DNA of 64,000 bases from the NCBI GenBank assembly GCA_963277665.1, contig OY728122.1, positions 1,981,344,883 to 1,981,408,882 of the forward strand, in the 5' to 3' direction. Position numbers and translations under genes: made by a program. This DNA comes from Viscum album (lineage: Eukaryota; Streptophyta; Magnoliopsida; Santalales; Viscaceae). Below the pieces are notes generated by a model, which ran no database searches, was not told where the DNA came from, and was given only the letters and a program-made list of their open reading frames with translations. Below, in pieces: positions 23,877-37,340 of this stretch; positions within the stretch are counted from its first letter, which is position 1, and the number at the start of each line of letters is the position of its first letter.

Positions 23877-26800
23877 CAAGTTTTAATAAAGAAACACTAC
23901 AATCAACAACATACATGATATGCTACATCAAGCTTAAACGGACAAGTAAATATTATTATTTAAATTTTACGGTTATAACCTAGCTATTGGACTGGTGGTA
24001 ATGAATAAAATTAACTGAAATATGAAAATATTGTTTACACATGTATAAATAATGATTCATAGGTAACCAAATTTATTAGAAATGGAAATAAAAACCAATT
24101 TAATATAAAGGATTGGTTTTTATTAAAACCTTTTTAAAAAGGGAATAATTGTGTTTATAAAATATTATCTCTATTTATTGTTTTTTATATAATGAAAAAT
24201 ATATGTTATATATTTAATATAATGTTTTAAATTCATCTTATATGTTTTATAGATATGATCTGAGAACAAATTCAATTTTTTAGATAAATAAGTATTTTTA
24301 TAAAAAATTACTTTTAGAACCTTTTAATTGAGAACCATTTTTAGATTTAGTTTTTGAAACCTTTATATGTTATATTTGAAATAATAAAATTATTTTTTAG
24401 AATATGGAAATCAAAATTTACATTGGATTATTTTTTATTTTTATTTGATAACTATCATATTTTAATGAATACTGAAAAATATTACATTTTAATTCAAAGC
24501 TATCTTTTCATCTAATTTATTTATATAGATTTATTGTCATTTTAATTAGTTTTAAAGTGTCATTGGATTATGTTTTTATCATTAAATACAATTTTGGTCA
24601 TTTTATGTAATTTCACAATGAAAATGGACATAAACACAAGTCAACCTTTTGATAGTTTTTACTTCATAAAGACCCTCTTTCTGGTTTTGACCACAAAAAT
24701 TAATTTTAAATTAATTAATAAAATTTCATTGTTTTACATTTTGAAAAATGGATACCATAATTGTAATCATAAGGAACAAATTAATTAAATATTTACCTTG
24801 TATTTTTGGAAATTATAAATAATAACATCATTAAATAATTTTATTTACCATGTTTAAAAGGTAAATTTGGTAAATACGAGTAAAAAATTAATATTTTAAT
24901 AAAATATTACTATACTAAAAAATATTATACTCCTATTGGATGATATATGGCTGACCAGGATCATATTTAGGCCTAAATTTTTGAATTTTGGACCCACTTG
25001 TGTGGGAAAATTACATTATATGATGTTTAATTTAAAGAAAAGGGAAATATAACATTAACATGTATCTTTTACTAAAAAAATTTAATATACATTTATTTAA
25101 ATGATATATATGACTATAAATAATATTTATAAATCTAAAAAAATAAAATACATCATGGTATTTTATCTATAATATTTAGACATTATATAAATAAATTTAT
25201 TTATGACACAATGATGATGCAATGATTACCTTTTTAATTAAATATTGAAATAAATGATATTATAAGTATTATAATAAATGTAATTTGAAAATTTTGATTA
25301 AATAAAAAAATTATGAATGATTATGAAATATTAGATTTTATGTAATGGTTTTCTATAATGAATAAATTTTTTATAACTAACAAAAATCAATTATAAAATA
25401 GTGTCAAAATTGGCATAAATTAGTTTATAGAAAAATTCTATTTTTAAAATGATATAATAGTCCTAAAAATTTATTATTAGGGCAACGGACATATATAATG
25501 TTAAAATTTTCATTAATTATCCACTTGTGGTTCTATTGGAATTTTATATTAACTATAGTTATCATATATTATGAAAATACAAGTAGGCATTGTATGAGTT
25601 AACGTTTTTAACTAAGGGATAAAGCTAAATGATACTATTAATTTTGTTACATAATATTTCCTAAAACCTATTTTTTGATAGGATTTAGACCCATACTCAT
25701 CTTATCCTTGAATTATATCTCATTTTTACTATTAAACTTTGAGAATAATGTTTTAATAAAATTATATTTGAAGACATTCCTAAAGTGCACATCCTCCCTC
25801 TTGTAAAAGGGCACCACCTCTACCAACTTACTCACACCTATAAAGCCTATTGTATCCTCTAAATTATTCTAAAATAATCTCCCAACATCCCTAATTTCCT
25901 CATATAATCCTTACCATGGGCATAAGTAAATTCTAGAAATCATTTTTTCTTAAATCAATGGATGTTACCCGATTTAGTGGTAACGTGTCCTCTCAAGTTT
26001 CTTTCCTTTATTTTCCTTATCCACTCTATATGCCCTTATTATAATATTATTACATAATAAAACTACTATCCTAAATATAATATTATGTTTTTATCAGAAT
26101 TATTCGAACTACACTTACACACACCTCTATCTAATGGATACGAACATACTGTTTCTATGTACGATGAACTACTGCCTCAAAAAATGATTATTATTCAATT
26201 TTCTCCTACCACCTCTCAAGATGGTAATTATGATGGCACTATATTTATATATGATATATATTATAATTATCTATTATCTATTATTCTATAATTTTTATTT
26301 ATAACATACCTTAATTCATTCCATGTTGTGTAAATACGATAATTTCGTTTGAGGAAGTGTGGACTACCACCCCCTCAAAGTGATGTTACTCATTCCCGCT
26401 ATACATGGAATGTATAAAGGATGGTTTTATATATCATATGATACATAGATGACATAAATATTATACTCGTGTTATAAGAAATTTCTATATCATTTTATTA
26501 TTATTATTTTAGTATGACAATGAAATGAAAGTAGTGTTCATGCATATGTATAGCCTAGCGTCTCCAGGAACGATGCATTTCAATTATTATACTGGTGTTA
26601 TAATAAATTTCTTAACCCAATTTCCATTATTTGGGTTAATATTATACTTCTTGATTGCGTCATTCTATGATTATGTGACAAATAAATTTTGATATATTTT
26701 CATGTATATATAATTTCATTCTGTTTATGTGTAGTGAATATAGATAATTTATCTATTTTATTAACAAAAAGATCTTTGTAAGGGAATTTCTAAACTCAGT

Positions 26801-28469
26801 TTCAACTCATTGGGTTTTACGCATACATTGATGATTATATTAAATCAAGATTGTGTATGGAATAAATATTTATGTTTTATGTTTTAATTTAAACTTCCCC
26901 TTGTGTGGATATACTATTTATACACATAATCACCCCATTTATGAATTCCTACGTCATTTAGATGAACATTGTAAGGGAAATATTAACTCAATATCATTTA
27001 ATTGAGTTACATATCCATGTAATTTTTTTTCATAAATATTTATGAATAACCTCTGATTTTTCACACATAATATCCATTTATATTGGATGTATTTTTATTT
27101 TTCACACATAATTATTTCATTGATTTATCCTTAATCCAATGATACGATCTTTGTAAGGGACATCGTATCAAAATCATTTCATTGAGGTATACCTTTATTT
27201 TATGCATATTTATTATTATATAAGGTGTATATACAACAATTTTGACATGTTATATCATTAATTAGTATTGTATCATGAAATTTAAATTTTGGTTTAATGT
27301 TATTCTTTAATTATTTTTATTCTATTGTTTTTCAAGTGTTGCGAGACTCTTTAACTTAAATTTTTTTAAAAGATATAATGGTTTATCAATCTAAATATTT
27401 ATCATTAATTTCCATGTTTTCATAATGATTTTAAGGATTTATTTATATTTACATTAATGTTTTATAATGTTAATACCATTAAAAGTTTAAATGTGGTATG
27501 AGACACTTTGATTCACAAATATTCTTTTTAAATATTTTAAATGTGTTTTCAAATTGGATTGTTTATTTAAATAACCTGAAATGTTTTATTTAACATATAC
27601 ATTATGAATGAAATATCAATATTTGATGTCACAATTATGTATTTATGTTTGATTTACAAGTTTACTAATTTATTTTAAAATAATCTTTTTTAATTATGAG
27701 TGTGCATCTTATTAAGATGAAATATGATTTCAAAGTGGAAATGTTATTTTTCAATTATTATTCATTTATGTGTTGTTATTGTTTAATGTTTCATGGTAAT
27801 TCATTATGAATATGGGTTGTTCCACGATAAACCATGGGCGGGTGGTCCTGTGATTGATCTACAATGCATTGGATCATGTGATAGAGGTAAACAATATGGT
27901 CCCTCCTAAGAGATTTAAAGAATATAATGTGATAGGTATTCCCAATGTAACCTTTTATGTTACTCCCTATGTAGTTTTCAAATCTACAATGTAAGTGTGT
28001 TATATATTCCAAATGTTAACTTTATGATTTATTATTTCTATGAGTTATTCATAAATCATATTATTTCATGATGTATGTTGAAGAGATTATGTTTTATTAG
28101 AGAATTGTATGATTTCATTGATTTGTATATATTCATGGACTATTGTTTTATTTCCTTATTGTTTTAACCCTTACATAGATTTTTATGCTAATACCATGTT
28201 TTTGAAATTTTTTCCACAGGTTATAAGAATGGATAAGAGAAAGTAAGAAGTCAAGAAGATTTTTATCAAGAAAAATAAATAATGTTTTTTTAAAGGGTTT
28301 CCTTTGGTGAAAAAATTTTATACTGAGTTTAACTATCCACATGTAATGTATGGATCTATTATGTAATAGTTATGGAGTAATTATATATAACTCTAAAACT
28401 GAAAATATCCTCAATGTGAATTCTTTAGATATCTCAAAATTTAGTAATGTTTAAGGTTGGAGCCATATA
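23877..28469 (+). repeat. 5' LTR of element C (GL family)
   Basis: Aligned along its length with 30085-34999. Shared landmarks include aataaagaaac near the start, ggttataacctag, an accatttttaga block, tgaccaggatcatatttaggcc against a matching 'accattattaggcc' (31178), the pair ctccctcttgtaaaagggcaccacc / cctcttacaaaagggcacc, and aagtgtggactaccaccccc at 26355. It is mostly AT-rich and non-coding, with an internal array of about 190-bp units. The ccacaggttataagaatgg stretch near 28215 resembles a splice acceptor; that reading is inference. It ends ccatata. Confidence 0.9.
26100..27260 (+). repeat. Array of ~190-bp units inside the element C LTR
   Basis: Two sets of spaced, related blocks lie side by side. 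A 'gt...gaactactgcctca' block occurs near 26164, 26355 and 26540 (spacing about 190). A 'ttgtaaggga' block occurs at 26776, 26970 and 27153 (spacing about 190). The last units carry inverted repeats: gatacgat...atcgtatc around 27143-27172 and actcaat...attgagt around 26987-27006. The 3' LTR (32380-33700) and the copy at 58840-59880 keep the same blocks in the same order. Confidence 0.6.
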
Positions 28470-30084
28470 GTTGGTATCAGAGTATGGTCTAGGAAATGTT
28501 GCAGATATGGATGTTTTTGTAATGGTTAGAGATATCAACATGGGTTTATAATTTTAAGGTATATCATAAGTTCAATGTAATAGAAACCCATTTTGATGCA
28601 TTATGATCTGAAATATTAATGTGACTAATGTTATTTTTAGAGACATTCTCCTTTGGGGAAATTATGTGTTATTAATTTTTGTGATGAGAAATGTGAGTTA
28701 TGAGATAACCATTGAAGTCAAAATATATTATCTTTAATTTTGAGGATTTATCTCATTTTTTGGAATGTTATAAAATTATATTGTTTGTGAAATATGACAA
28801 CACACAGACCATGTGAAAACCTGTTACGTTGGATAAAGCCATGGAAATTGATCCCACAACTGAAGTACCACTAGGATTTATCACCTACCACTGGCCTACA
28901 TGATGTGAATCATTAGAATGACTTATTATTTTTAGTTAAATGATTTTATGGATCAAGAAAAAGTTCATTTTTGGAACTTCTATTTTATCAAATGGATATC
29001 ATTAATATAGAAACTGATTTAGTAATTCAGTGATAATTGTTACTTTGGAAGACGTTCACTCCTTTGGGAACAATATATTTCTAAGGAAAATTTAATACTA
29101 TGTGATTTCATTTGAGTAGTAGTGGTTGAATTTTATTTTGGAATAATATATGTTCTTATTGTGGACATATGGTGATTTGGGTTATTTATAGAAATGATTA
29201 ACCTATCATGGAGAATATATGATTAGGTCAATTACATTTCAATATGAAACATTTATATTAAGAGATTTTATTTGGAGATAAATGTTAGGATTTATTATAG
29301 AAGGCTATGTGATCAAATACTTCTAAATTTTGGGTTCAAATCATAGTTTGGATTATTTTGATTACTTTTATGGACTATTGTTTGTTGAATGGTCTTTTTT
29401 GAACTTTGGGTATTGTTTGTTGAATTTTTTAGATTAAGAGTAGTATTTATTTTTATAAAGTATTATTCATTTTGGGGATTATATGATCTTTTACAAACCA
29501 TTTTTTTGTGGTTAATGTCTAAAGATAGGGGAAATATATAGTTCATATTTTTTGGATTATATGATTCTCTAGAAGTTGATTCTAGCTCTTCAGGTGTGAC
29601 CAAGTCATATTGAATACTAATCTTTTAGAGAAAATATGGTTTAGTGGTAGATATTTATTAAAGGATGAAATCCTACTTGAAAATTATGTTTGTTTATTTA
29701 TGTTCTTAGTCAATCTCGTAAATAAATTCCTCAATATTATGAAAAGGATTTTGAAACAAAATCATTTTCCATTTAATTTTCTTATTCGGAAATCAATGAC
29801 TATTTAACCCATCACATGTTTGTGGTTTTTTTGGTTGTCAATATTATATTGATAATTTTTTCTTTCACTCTCTATCAGAACAAGATGGTTAGTTTTTATT
29901 CTATACCAATTTTTTCCTACATGGAATCCTAGTATGTGTTATCTCAGGTGACCTTTGTACTTATCTTTATTTATTTCAAAGTGATAGATTTATTTACTCT
30001 CTTTTCGATATGGGATTTTCAATGAACATAGAGAGACAAAATATAAAAAATTGTGAGGACACAATTTCCAAAATGGGGGAATGA
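28470..30084 (+). mobile_element. Interior of element C, non-coding
   Basis: It opens with the least worn primer site in the window, tggtatcagag at 28472-28482, followed by tatgg. It ends with a polypurine tract at about 30070-30084. The longest forward open frame is 65 codons (29610-29807) and carries no known domain. The same non-coding interior, with block-for-block similarity, is found at 1064-2400, so the lack of gag and pol seems to be a property of the family and not a deletion in one copy. Confidence 0.8.
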
Positions 30085-33000
30085 TGTAACATTATGAGAT
30101 TTAATAAAGAAACAATTTGTTCAATATCATACATGATACGCTACATCGATCTTATACGAACCACTGAATATTATTATTTAAATATTACCATTATAACCTA
30201 GCTGCTAGAATGGAATGAATGAAAAGTATCAACTAAATTATCAAAATATGGTTTACACTTGTTTAAATAATTATTCAATTCTTTCCAAATTTATTATAAA
30301 TGGAAATAAAAATCAATTGAATATAAAGGTTGTGTTTTTATGAAAACCTTTTTAAAAAGAGAATAACTGTGTTTATAAAATCATATAACTCTTTATGGAT
30401 TTTTATTTAATGAAAAGTTTATGTTTAATATTAAATTTAATGTTTTAAATTCATATTATATGTTTTCCAGATATTATATAAGAACAAATCGTGTTTTTGG
30501 ATAAAGGAATTATTTTTCTAAAAATAGCATTTTTACAAACTATTGATGGAAAATCCTTTTTAAATTTATTATTTGACACATTTATATGATATATTTGAAA
30601 AAATAAACATCTTATTTAGAATAGGTATATCAAAAAATTTCTTTTCCTAAATTTTTCATATTTTTCTAATAACTATCATGTTTTAATGAATAGTGAAAAA
30701 TACTACATTCGAATTCAAAATTGCTCATTTATCTAATTTATTTACATATTTATATTATCCATTTAAATGGTTATAAAGTTTAATTAGATTATTTTATTGA
30801 CATTTAATCCAATTTTTTTCATTGTAAGTAACTTCACATTTAAATTGTACATAAACATATGTAAATATTTTAATAATTTTTACTTCTAAAAACCCCGCTT
30901 TTTAGTTTTGACATTAGAAATTAATTTTTAATTAATTAATAAATTTTATGTGTTTTCAATTTATAAAAATGTATTCAATATTTGGAATCATATGGTCCAA
31001 ATTTTTAAAAAAGTTACCATTTATTTTTGCACATTATGAATAGTAACTTCAGTAATTATTTTTATTTACCACGGTAAATGTGTAAATTCGGTAAGTAAGG
31101 GTAAAAAATTATATTATAATAATATAAAACTACACTAAAACATGTCCAAATCCAATTGGATGAGATATTTAGGATTGTGACCATTATTAGGCCGAATGTT
31201 TGGCTTTTTGGAACCACTTCGGTGTGAAAATGACATTTTATAATATTTATTTTAATGAAAAGAAAAATATAACATAAACTTGTATCTTTTACTAAAAAAA
31301 AATTAATATAGAGTTATATACCTGATATTTATGACTATAAATATTAATTATAAAGGTAATAAAGATTTAATAAATCATTTTATTTTATTTATATTTTTTG
31401 TACGTTAAATAAATAAATTTGATTTTGGTACAATGATAATGTATTGATTACCTTATTAATAAAAGATTCAAATAAACGATATTATAAATATTAAAATAAA
31501 TGTAATTTGAAAATTTAGATTCCATAAATTAATTTTTTGGATTATTATTAATTATTATATTTTATTTAATGCTTTTTGTACTATGTAATCATGTTTTTAG
31601 GAGATTAAAAATCAATTTCTAAATTGGGTCAAAATTGACATAAATTAGTTTTTAAAACAAATACTATTTTATTAAATGATATAATAGTTACAAAAATATA
31701 ATACTCAGAAAAATGACTTATATAATATTAAAAATTTCATTATTTATTCACGTGTGGTTTTATTGGAATTTTATATTAACTATAGTAACCATATATTTTC
31801 AGAATACCGGAAGACATGGTAGGAGTTAATGTTTTTAACTAAGGGTTAAAGCTAAAATATATGGTTACTTTTATGACATAAACTTGTATAAAACCAATTT
31901 TATGAGATTATTTCACCCCATTCGCATCTTATCCTTGAATCCTATAACTTTTTTACTATTATAATTCTAAAATCAATTTATAATAAAACAATATTTGAAG
32001 ACTTTCCAAAATTGTCCCTCATCCCTCTTACAAAAGGGCACCACATCTACCCACAAACTCAAATCCCTCAAGAACCTTGTATAATCCAAATTATGATAAC
32101 CTAATCTCCCAACATCAATCATTTAATTCTAGAATACTTACCTTGGGTATATGGTAATTCAAGAATTTTTTTTCTCAAATCAAAAGAAATTACATTATTT
32201 AGAGGTAACATCTTCTCTCAAGTTACTTTCCATTATTTTCCTTCTAATCCCCTATTATATTCTTATTATATGATTAAATTACAAAACCAGTATCATCTAT
32301 ATACTAGTATTTTTTTATATGATTTATTTTAACCATGCTTACACACACCCCCATATATTTGATGTAAACAAACGGTTTCATTGTACAGCGAACTACGACC
32401 TCACAAAACGATGATTGTTGAATTTTCTCCTACCACATATCATGGTGGAAATTATGATGGAAATATATTTATATATTATTTATATTATATTTATATTGTA
32501 TCTATGCTTCTTTAATTTTTATTAGAACGTACCTTTATTCTTTCCATGTTGTGTAAATATGATAATTTTGTTTGAGGACGTGTGGACTACTACCCCCTCA
32601 AAGTGATGTGACTCATTCCTGCTATACATGGAACATATAATGTTTGGTTTCATTAAACGTATGAGACATAAATGAAATGAATATAACTAGGGTATTATAA
32701 TATACATTAATATGATTTTACTATTATTATTTTAATATGACAAAGAAATGAAAGTTGTGTTCATGTATACGTACAACCTACTGTCTCCCTGAACAGTGCG
32801 TTTTATTTCTTATCTACAAATATTATGGATATTATAAATAAATATTTAATGGTTATATATGATATTTAAATCATGAATAATATATTGGATATGATTAAAT
32901 TATGAATACATGGAAAATTTACATCAAAACACGTTCATTTTTGACTCAAGTGCCAAATATCAACAAAACGTTAGATATGAACATAAATAATTATAATATA

Positions 33001-34999
33001 TTTATAACATGGTAATAAGTGAAATAAAAGTAACTATTAACATAAAAAATCTTATCAATAAATTATAAATTAACATATGTTTATTATTCTGGAAAATATT
33101 GATTTTATGTGATGAGTCGTAAACAAGGTATGGAAACTTCTTAACCCAATTTCCATTATTTGGGTTAATCTTCTACTTCTGTATTATGTTATGCTATGAC
33201 TATGTAAGAAATAAATTGTCATATCCTATGATGTGTTTATACTTTATTTATATTTATTTATAGTGAATACACATAATCTATGTATTTTATTAATGAAATG
33301 ATCTTTGTATGAGAATTTCTAAACTCAATTTCTACTTATTGTGTTTTATACATACTTCACTGACTATATTATGACATGATTACATGTTAAATCACTATTT
33401 GTTTATTTATGTTTTAATTTCAACTTCCCTTAGTGTGGATATACTTTTGATACACATAATCACCCCACTGTTAAATTCATACATCATTTATACAAACATT
33501 GTAAAGGAAATCTTTACTCAATCTCATTTTATGGAGATAAATATCATTATCATTGGTTTTCTTTCAAGAATATGTCTTAATGAAATAGGATTATTTAACA
33601 CATAATATCCATTTATATTGGGTGTTTTTTTATTTTTTACACATAATTATTTCATTGATTCTTCATTGATCTAATAACATGACCATTTTAATGGACTTCA
33701 TCTCAGCCTCCTTTAATTGAGGAATGCCTTGATGTAATGAACCTATATTATTCTATAAGGTGTATAGACATCCCTTTTGACATTTTATATCATGAATTAA
33801 TATAGTATCATTATATTTAAAGTGTGTTTTAATTTTATTCATTAATGATTTATATTCAAGTGTTTCTCAATTGTTAAGAGACTATTAAACGTAAATAGAG
33901 TTTTAAAAGTTTTGAAGATTTATTCCTCTAAATCGTTCTTATTAATTTCTATGTTTTCAAAAGGGTTTTATGGATTTATTTATATGGAAATTAATTTTTT
34001 ATAATTTTAATTCCATTAAATTTTTCAAACTCATATGTGACACTTTGATTCAAAATTATTCTTTCTAAATGTTTTAAATGTGTTTTAAAATTGGATTGTT
34101 TATTTAAATAACTAGGAATGTTTTAATTAACATGTACATCATGAATGGAATTTCTCGCTTTTATGTCACAATTTTGTATTGATTCTTACTTTAAAAGTTA
34201 CATGTTTATTTTAAAATAATTTTTTTATTAGTGAGTGTGCTCCTTGTAAAGATGAAATATGATTTCAATGTGGAAATATTATTTCTTCTTTCTTTTTGGT
34301 TTATGTATAATGATTATTTAATGGTTATTGGGAAATTATTAAGTATACATGTGGTTATTTGATAAACCAATGGTGGGTGATCCCTTGATATATCTTCAAT
34401 TCATTGGGTAACATGACGGATGTTATCATTAAGGTTTCTCTTAAGAGATTTAGGGAATATACTTAACGGGTATACCAGACATAACCATGAAGGCTACACC
34501 CAATGTAGCTATGAAATCTGTAATGTAAATATGTTATGGATTCCACAAGTTAACTTTTATGATTTATTATTTCTCTTAGTTATTCATAAATCATATAATT
34601 TCACGAGTTATGTTAAAAATATTATGTTTTACGAGTGAAAATTTTGATTTCATTGATTTGTATGTATTCCTGAAAAAAAAAATTATTATTGTTTTAACCC
34701 TTACTGAGATTTTTATGCCCATCCTATGTTTTTGAAATGTTTTCCATGGGTTATAAGGATAGATACGAGAAAGGGAGAAGTCAATAATATTTTTATCAAG
34801 AATAAGAAGTCATGTTTTATTTATAGTGTTTCATTTGGTGAAAAAAGTGGATACTGAGTGTAACTATCCATGTGTAATGTATGGGTTTATTATGTAATCG
34901 TTATGGTCTAATTCTATAACACTCTATACCTAAAAAATCCTCAATGTGAATTCCTGAATTGTCTCAAGATTAGGTAACATTTGCGGTTTTTTCCATATA
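30085..34999 (+). repeat. 3' LTR of element C (GL family)
   Basis: Starts tgtaacattatgag (5' LTR: tgtgacatcccaag) and ends ccatata followed by the duplication atggg. It is 322 bp longer than the 5' LTR. Part of the extra length is an AT-rich block near 32820-33110 that has no clear partner between 26590 and 26615 of the 5' LTR, next to the shared cttaacccaatttccattatttgggttaat segment. Confidence 0.88.
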
Positions 35000-35004
35000 A
35001 TGGG

Positions 35005-35087
35005 GAATAGGATTGCCCATTGTCCTATGTCATAATCATCATAGGTTTTAGTGTACTAAGGTTTCTGGGATGATTCGTGACTGATAC
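35005..35087 (+). repeat. 3' LTR of element B, right part
   Basis: gaataggattgcccattgtcctatgtcataatcat continues the 5' LTR text gattgggaacaccatttgggctatgttaagatcat at 17210. The end is placed at ...ctgatac, comparable with the tgatag end of the element A LTR. GL LTR homology starts immediately after. Confidence 0.7.
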
Positions 35088-36655
35088 GATCATTATAAGG
35101 GTTATTTAACACAAATTATCATTCATTGAGACATATGATTATGTTTTTCACCTATATTCGTTTTTTAAGTGTATATACTACCCTCTTGACATGTTATGTC
35201 ATTAATCACCATATGTTAATGATATTTAATGTTTTATTTAAATTTATTCTTTCATGGGTCTTATTATTGAAGATTTACCTGCTTGGAAAAGGTTTTATGT
35301 TACAATATTCTTTCATTCAAGATTTTTTATATTGAAGGTTCTATTAGATGAAATAATATGATATTAATTTTTTCAACTAAATATCTTACTTTAATATGGA
35401 TTATGAAAGTGGATTATATTTTTTATTTCCATTTCCTCTCTCAGTAATTAAGTAAACAATCAAGAAAATCATTTGTATATGATATTGATCTTTTATTTTC
35501 ATTTAAATAGGGATTCTTTATCTTCTATATCCATTTTTTCTAAAATATTTTAAAAAAAGTTTTTAATGATATTTTAATGGAATTCTAATTCATTAATATT
35601 AATAATTCTTGATGTTACATAATCTCTATTGGGGATATATTATAATTATACCATACTCATTATTTCTCTATATGGATTAATATATTCTCAAAGATAATGT
35701 TATAAAACCCATTTCTATTCTATTGCTTAATCATGTTTCAAATATATTTTCATGGAACCTATTTCTTATCCATGGTTTGATCATATTATTAAAATATTAA
35801 TAGTTTTTCTATGAGTTTAAAATGAAATAAATTATCTTCAGACTTTATTCATGATATGGTTCTTGGACATTTTTTATGATAACATGTGGTTCTATTATAA
35901 ACCAAAGATAAGCGGTTGTGTTATTACAAAAATATGGTTGGTTCCATGACAAACGAAGGATGGGAGGTTCCATGTTAAACCTAAGATGGGCAGTTCCATG
36001 ATATCCCACTAATTCATTGGGTACTCTCGATATCGAAGTTGACTAAACAAGTTATTCTATTTGTAATACATATATGAATATAATTTTCCAAGATACCTAC
36101 ATAATTTATTATATATTCAATGGTAATTAAATGATTCCTTCAATCAGGATTGGCATCACATGCCTCATGATTTATTGATGTTCATGAATCATTCCTTTGT
36201 TAAATATTTATTCCTTTAAAATTATTTATTAATCATGTTATTGAGGGGTATAAATATTTTTATGTTATGCTCATGCACTTTTATTATATCATCATTCCTT
36301 TATACTCATATTGTTCTCACTGATTACATTTAATTTTTAATTCTTAGGTTTACCCTTATTAAGTCATTAAGATCACCCTTTTTATGTTTAATTTTCACTA
36401 TGATGATATATAAGATAGTAAATAAGTTATTTCTATAATGGTTTTATATAGATGTTGAGTATTATGTCCAAATATAAAATTAAAAGACTTGGGTTAACAG
36501 GGGTAATTTTAATTTAAAGAGATGGGTATTTTTTATGTAATATTTTTTTTATTTCTCTAAAACTATAAATCTGAAAGTTACTTATGAAGTAAAATGTTAA
36601 AATATATCCTTTTTATGTTTAATGTTTTGGAAGGGAAAAAATTGAGTCACTATCA
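35088..36655 (+). mobile_element. 3' part of a backbone GL LTR
   Basis: From cattataagggttatttaacac (35091) the sequence follows the element C LTR from 26968, through agtgtatatactaccctcttgacatgttatgtc (27222 in C). From about 35600 it also follows window positions 1-1063 closely, including the VNTR and attgggtactc. It ends before a worn primer site at 36658. It is the far side of the LTR split by element B. An open frame at 35126-35335 is not supported in the other copies. Confidence 0.75.
35884..36005 (+). repeat. Minisatellite of ~32-bp units in a GL LTR
   Basis: About four imperfect copies of a gatgggaggttccatgataaacc-type unit. It corresponds to 284-410 and to the shorter form in element C. 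Confidence 0.65.
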
Positions 36656-36951
36656 TCAGTATCAAAGAAGGAAATTTAAAGATAATTTTCTTACAATAGA
36701 TTTCTGTATTGGGAGTCTATGGTCCTTATATATAACATCTAATGATTGTGATAAATAATGTATGAATGACGTAGTTATATTATATGTTAAGAAAATGTTT
36801 TTTATATGAATATTCTCATTTATATAGAATGTGATCAAAATTGAAGTAATTTTAACTTATATTTTAACGACAAATGTGGTTTGGGAATTTCATATACAAA
36901 AAGAGTTAAAATATATCCATAGTCTTATAAGATTAATTTTTCTTAATAATT
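36656..36951 (+). mobile_element. Start of a GL interior, cut by CACTA element D
   Basis: agtatcaaagaagg at 36658 is a worn tRNA-iMet primer site. The following aaatttaaagataattttcttacaatagat matches 1080-1110 after the first primer site. A second GL interior therefore follows a second LTR, so the backbone reads LTR-interior-LTR-interior. Homology is lost at the CACTA insertion and is not recovered on the far side at 53625. Confidence 0.6.
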
Positions 36952-37340
36952 CACTATAACAAAGGCTTATTATTTTCTATTCCCTTAAATCAATATATAA
37001 TACTAGAATTTTATAGTTTTACAATGGTTCAAACCCATTGGTAAAGGCCTGGAAACCGTTGGTGTATAGTATACCAACATTTCCCCCAACCATGGCCAAG
37101 TATGCCATGATAATAGGCCTATACCAACGGTTCTGTGAAAATCGTTGGTATAGTTGTCAAAATAGAAGGTATACCAACAATTTATACAAACTGTTGGCAT
37201 ATGTGTGTTAAAGTATAAAATATACCAACGGTTTGTGAAACCATTGGTATAGAGGGGATATGGAAAGCCATAAGGCTATACCGATGGTTTTGTTATAACT
37301 ATTGGTATAAGCCTATACCAAGGGTTTAAAACCGTTTGTA
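36952..37340 (-). repeat. 3' end of CACTA element D with subterminal repeats
   Basis: About ten copies of accaacggtttt or its complement aaaccgttggtata occur in both orientations between 37020 and 37335. These are the likely binding sites of the TNPA-like protein that brings the ends together. The same motif marks the opposite end at 53400-53590. Confidence 0.85.

Larger units (their letters stand above)
23877..34999 (+). mobile_element. Element C: complete giant-LTR (GL) non-autonomous retrotransposon
   Basis: Two direct repeats, 23877-28469 (4593 bp) and 30085-34999 (4915 bp), flank an interior of only about 1.6 kb. The first starts TGTGACATCCC and is followed after 2 bp by a clean primer site (tggtatcagag, 28472). 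The second is preceded by a polypurine tract (aaaatgggggaatga). The flanks carry the duplication atggg at 23872-23876 and 35000-35004, and the interrupted LTR of element B resumes exactly there. All hallmarks of LTR-retrotransposon integration are present, yet the interior has no gag or pol. LTRs make up about 85 percent of the element, which is unusual. Confidence 0.92.
15277..35087 (+). mobile_element. Element B: Ty3/gypsy chromovirus, decayed, carrying nested element C
   Basis: The LTRs are 15277-17290 and 21915-23876 plus 35005-35087. The second is split by element C. Without the insert the element is about 8.7 kb. The 5' LTR is followed by a tRNA-iMet primer site (17293) and the 3' LTR is preceded by a polypurine tract (21902-21914). 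The interior keeps the order gag, protease, RT, RNase H, integrase, chromodomain-like tail, which defines a plant chromovirus; the layout and tail resemble the Tekay/Del group. Every domain has stops or frameshifts. It inserted in a GL LTR. Confidence 0.85.

Noticed and set aside
36952..37340. MITE cluster, suggested by many short inverted repeats
   Set aside because: The same motif occurs at 53400-53590 and both sets lie just inside CACT-type ends, so they are CACTA subterminal repeats.
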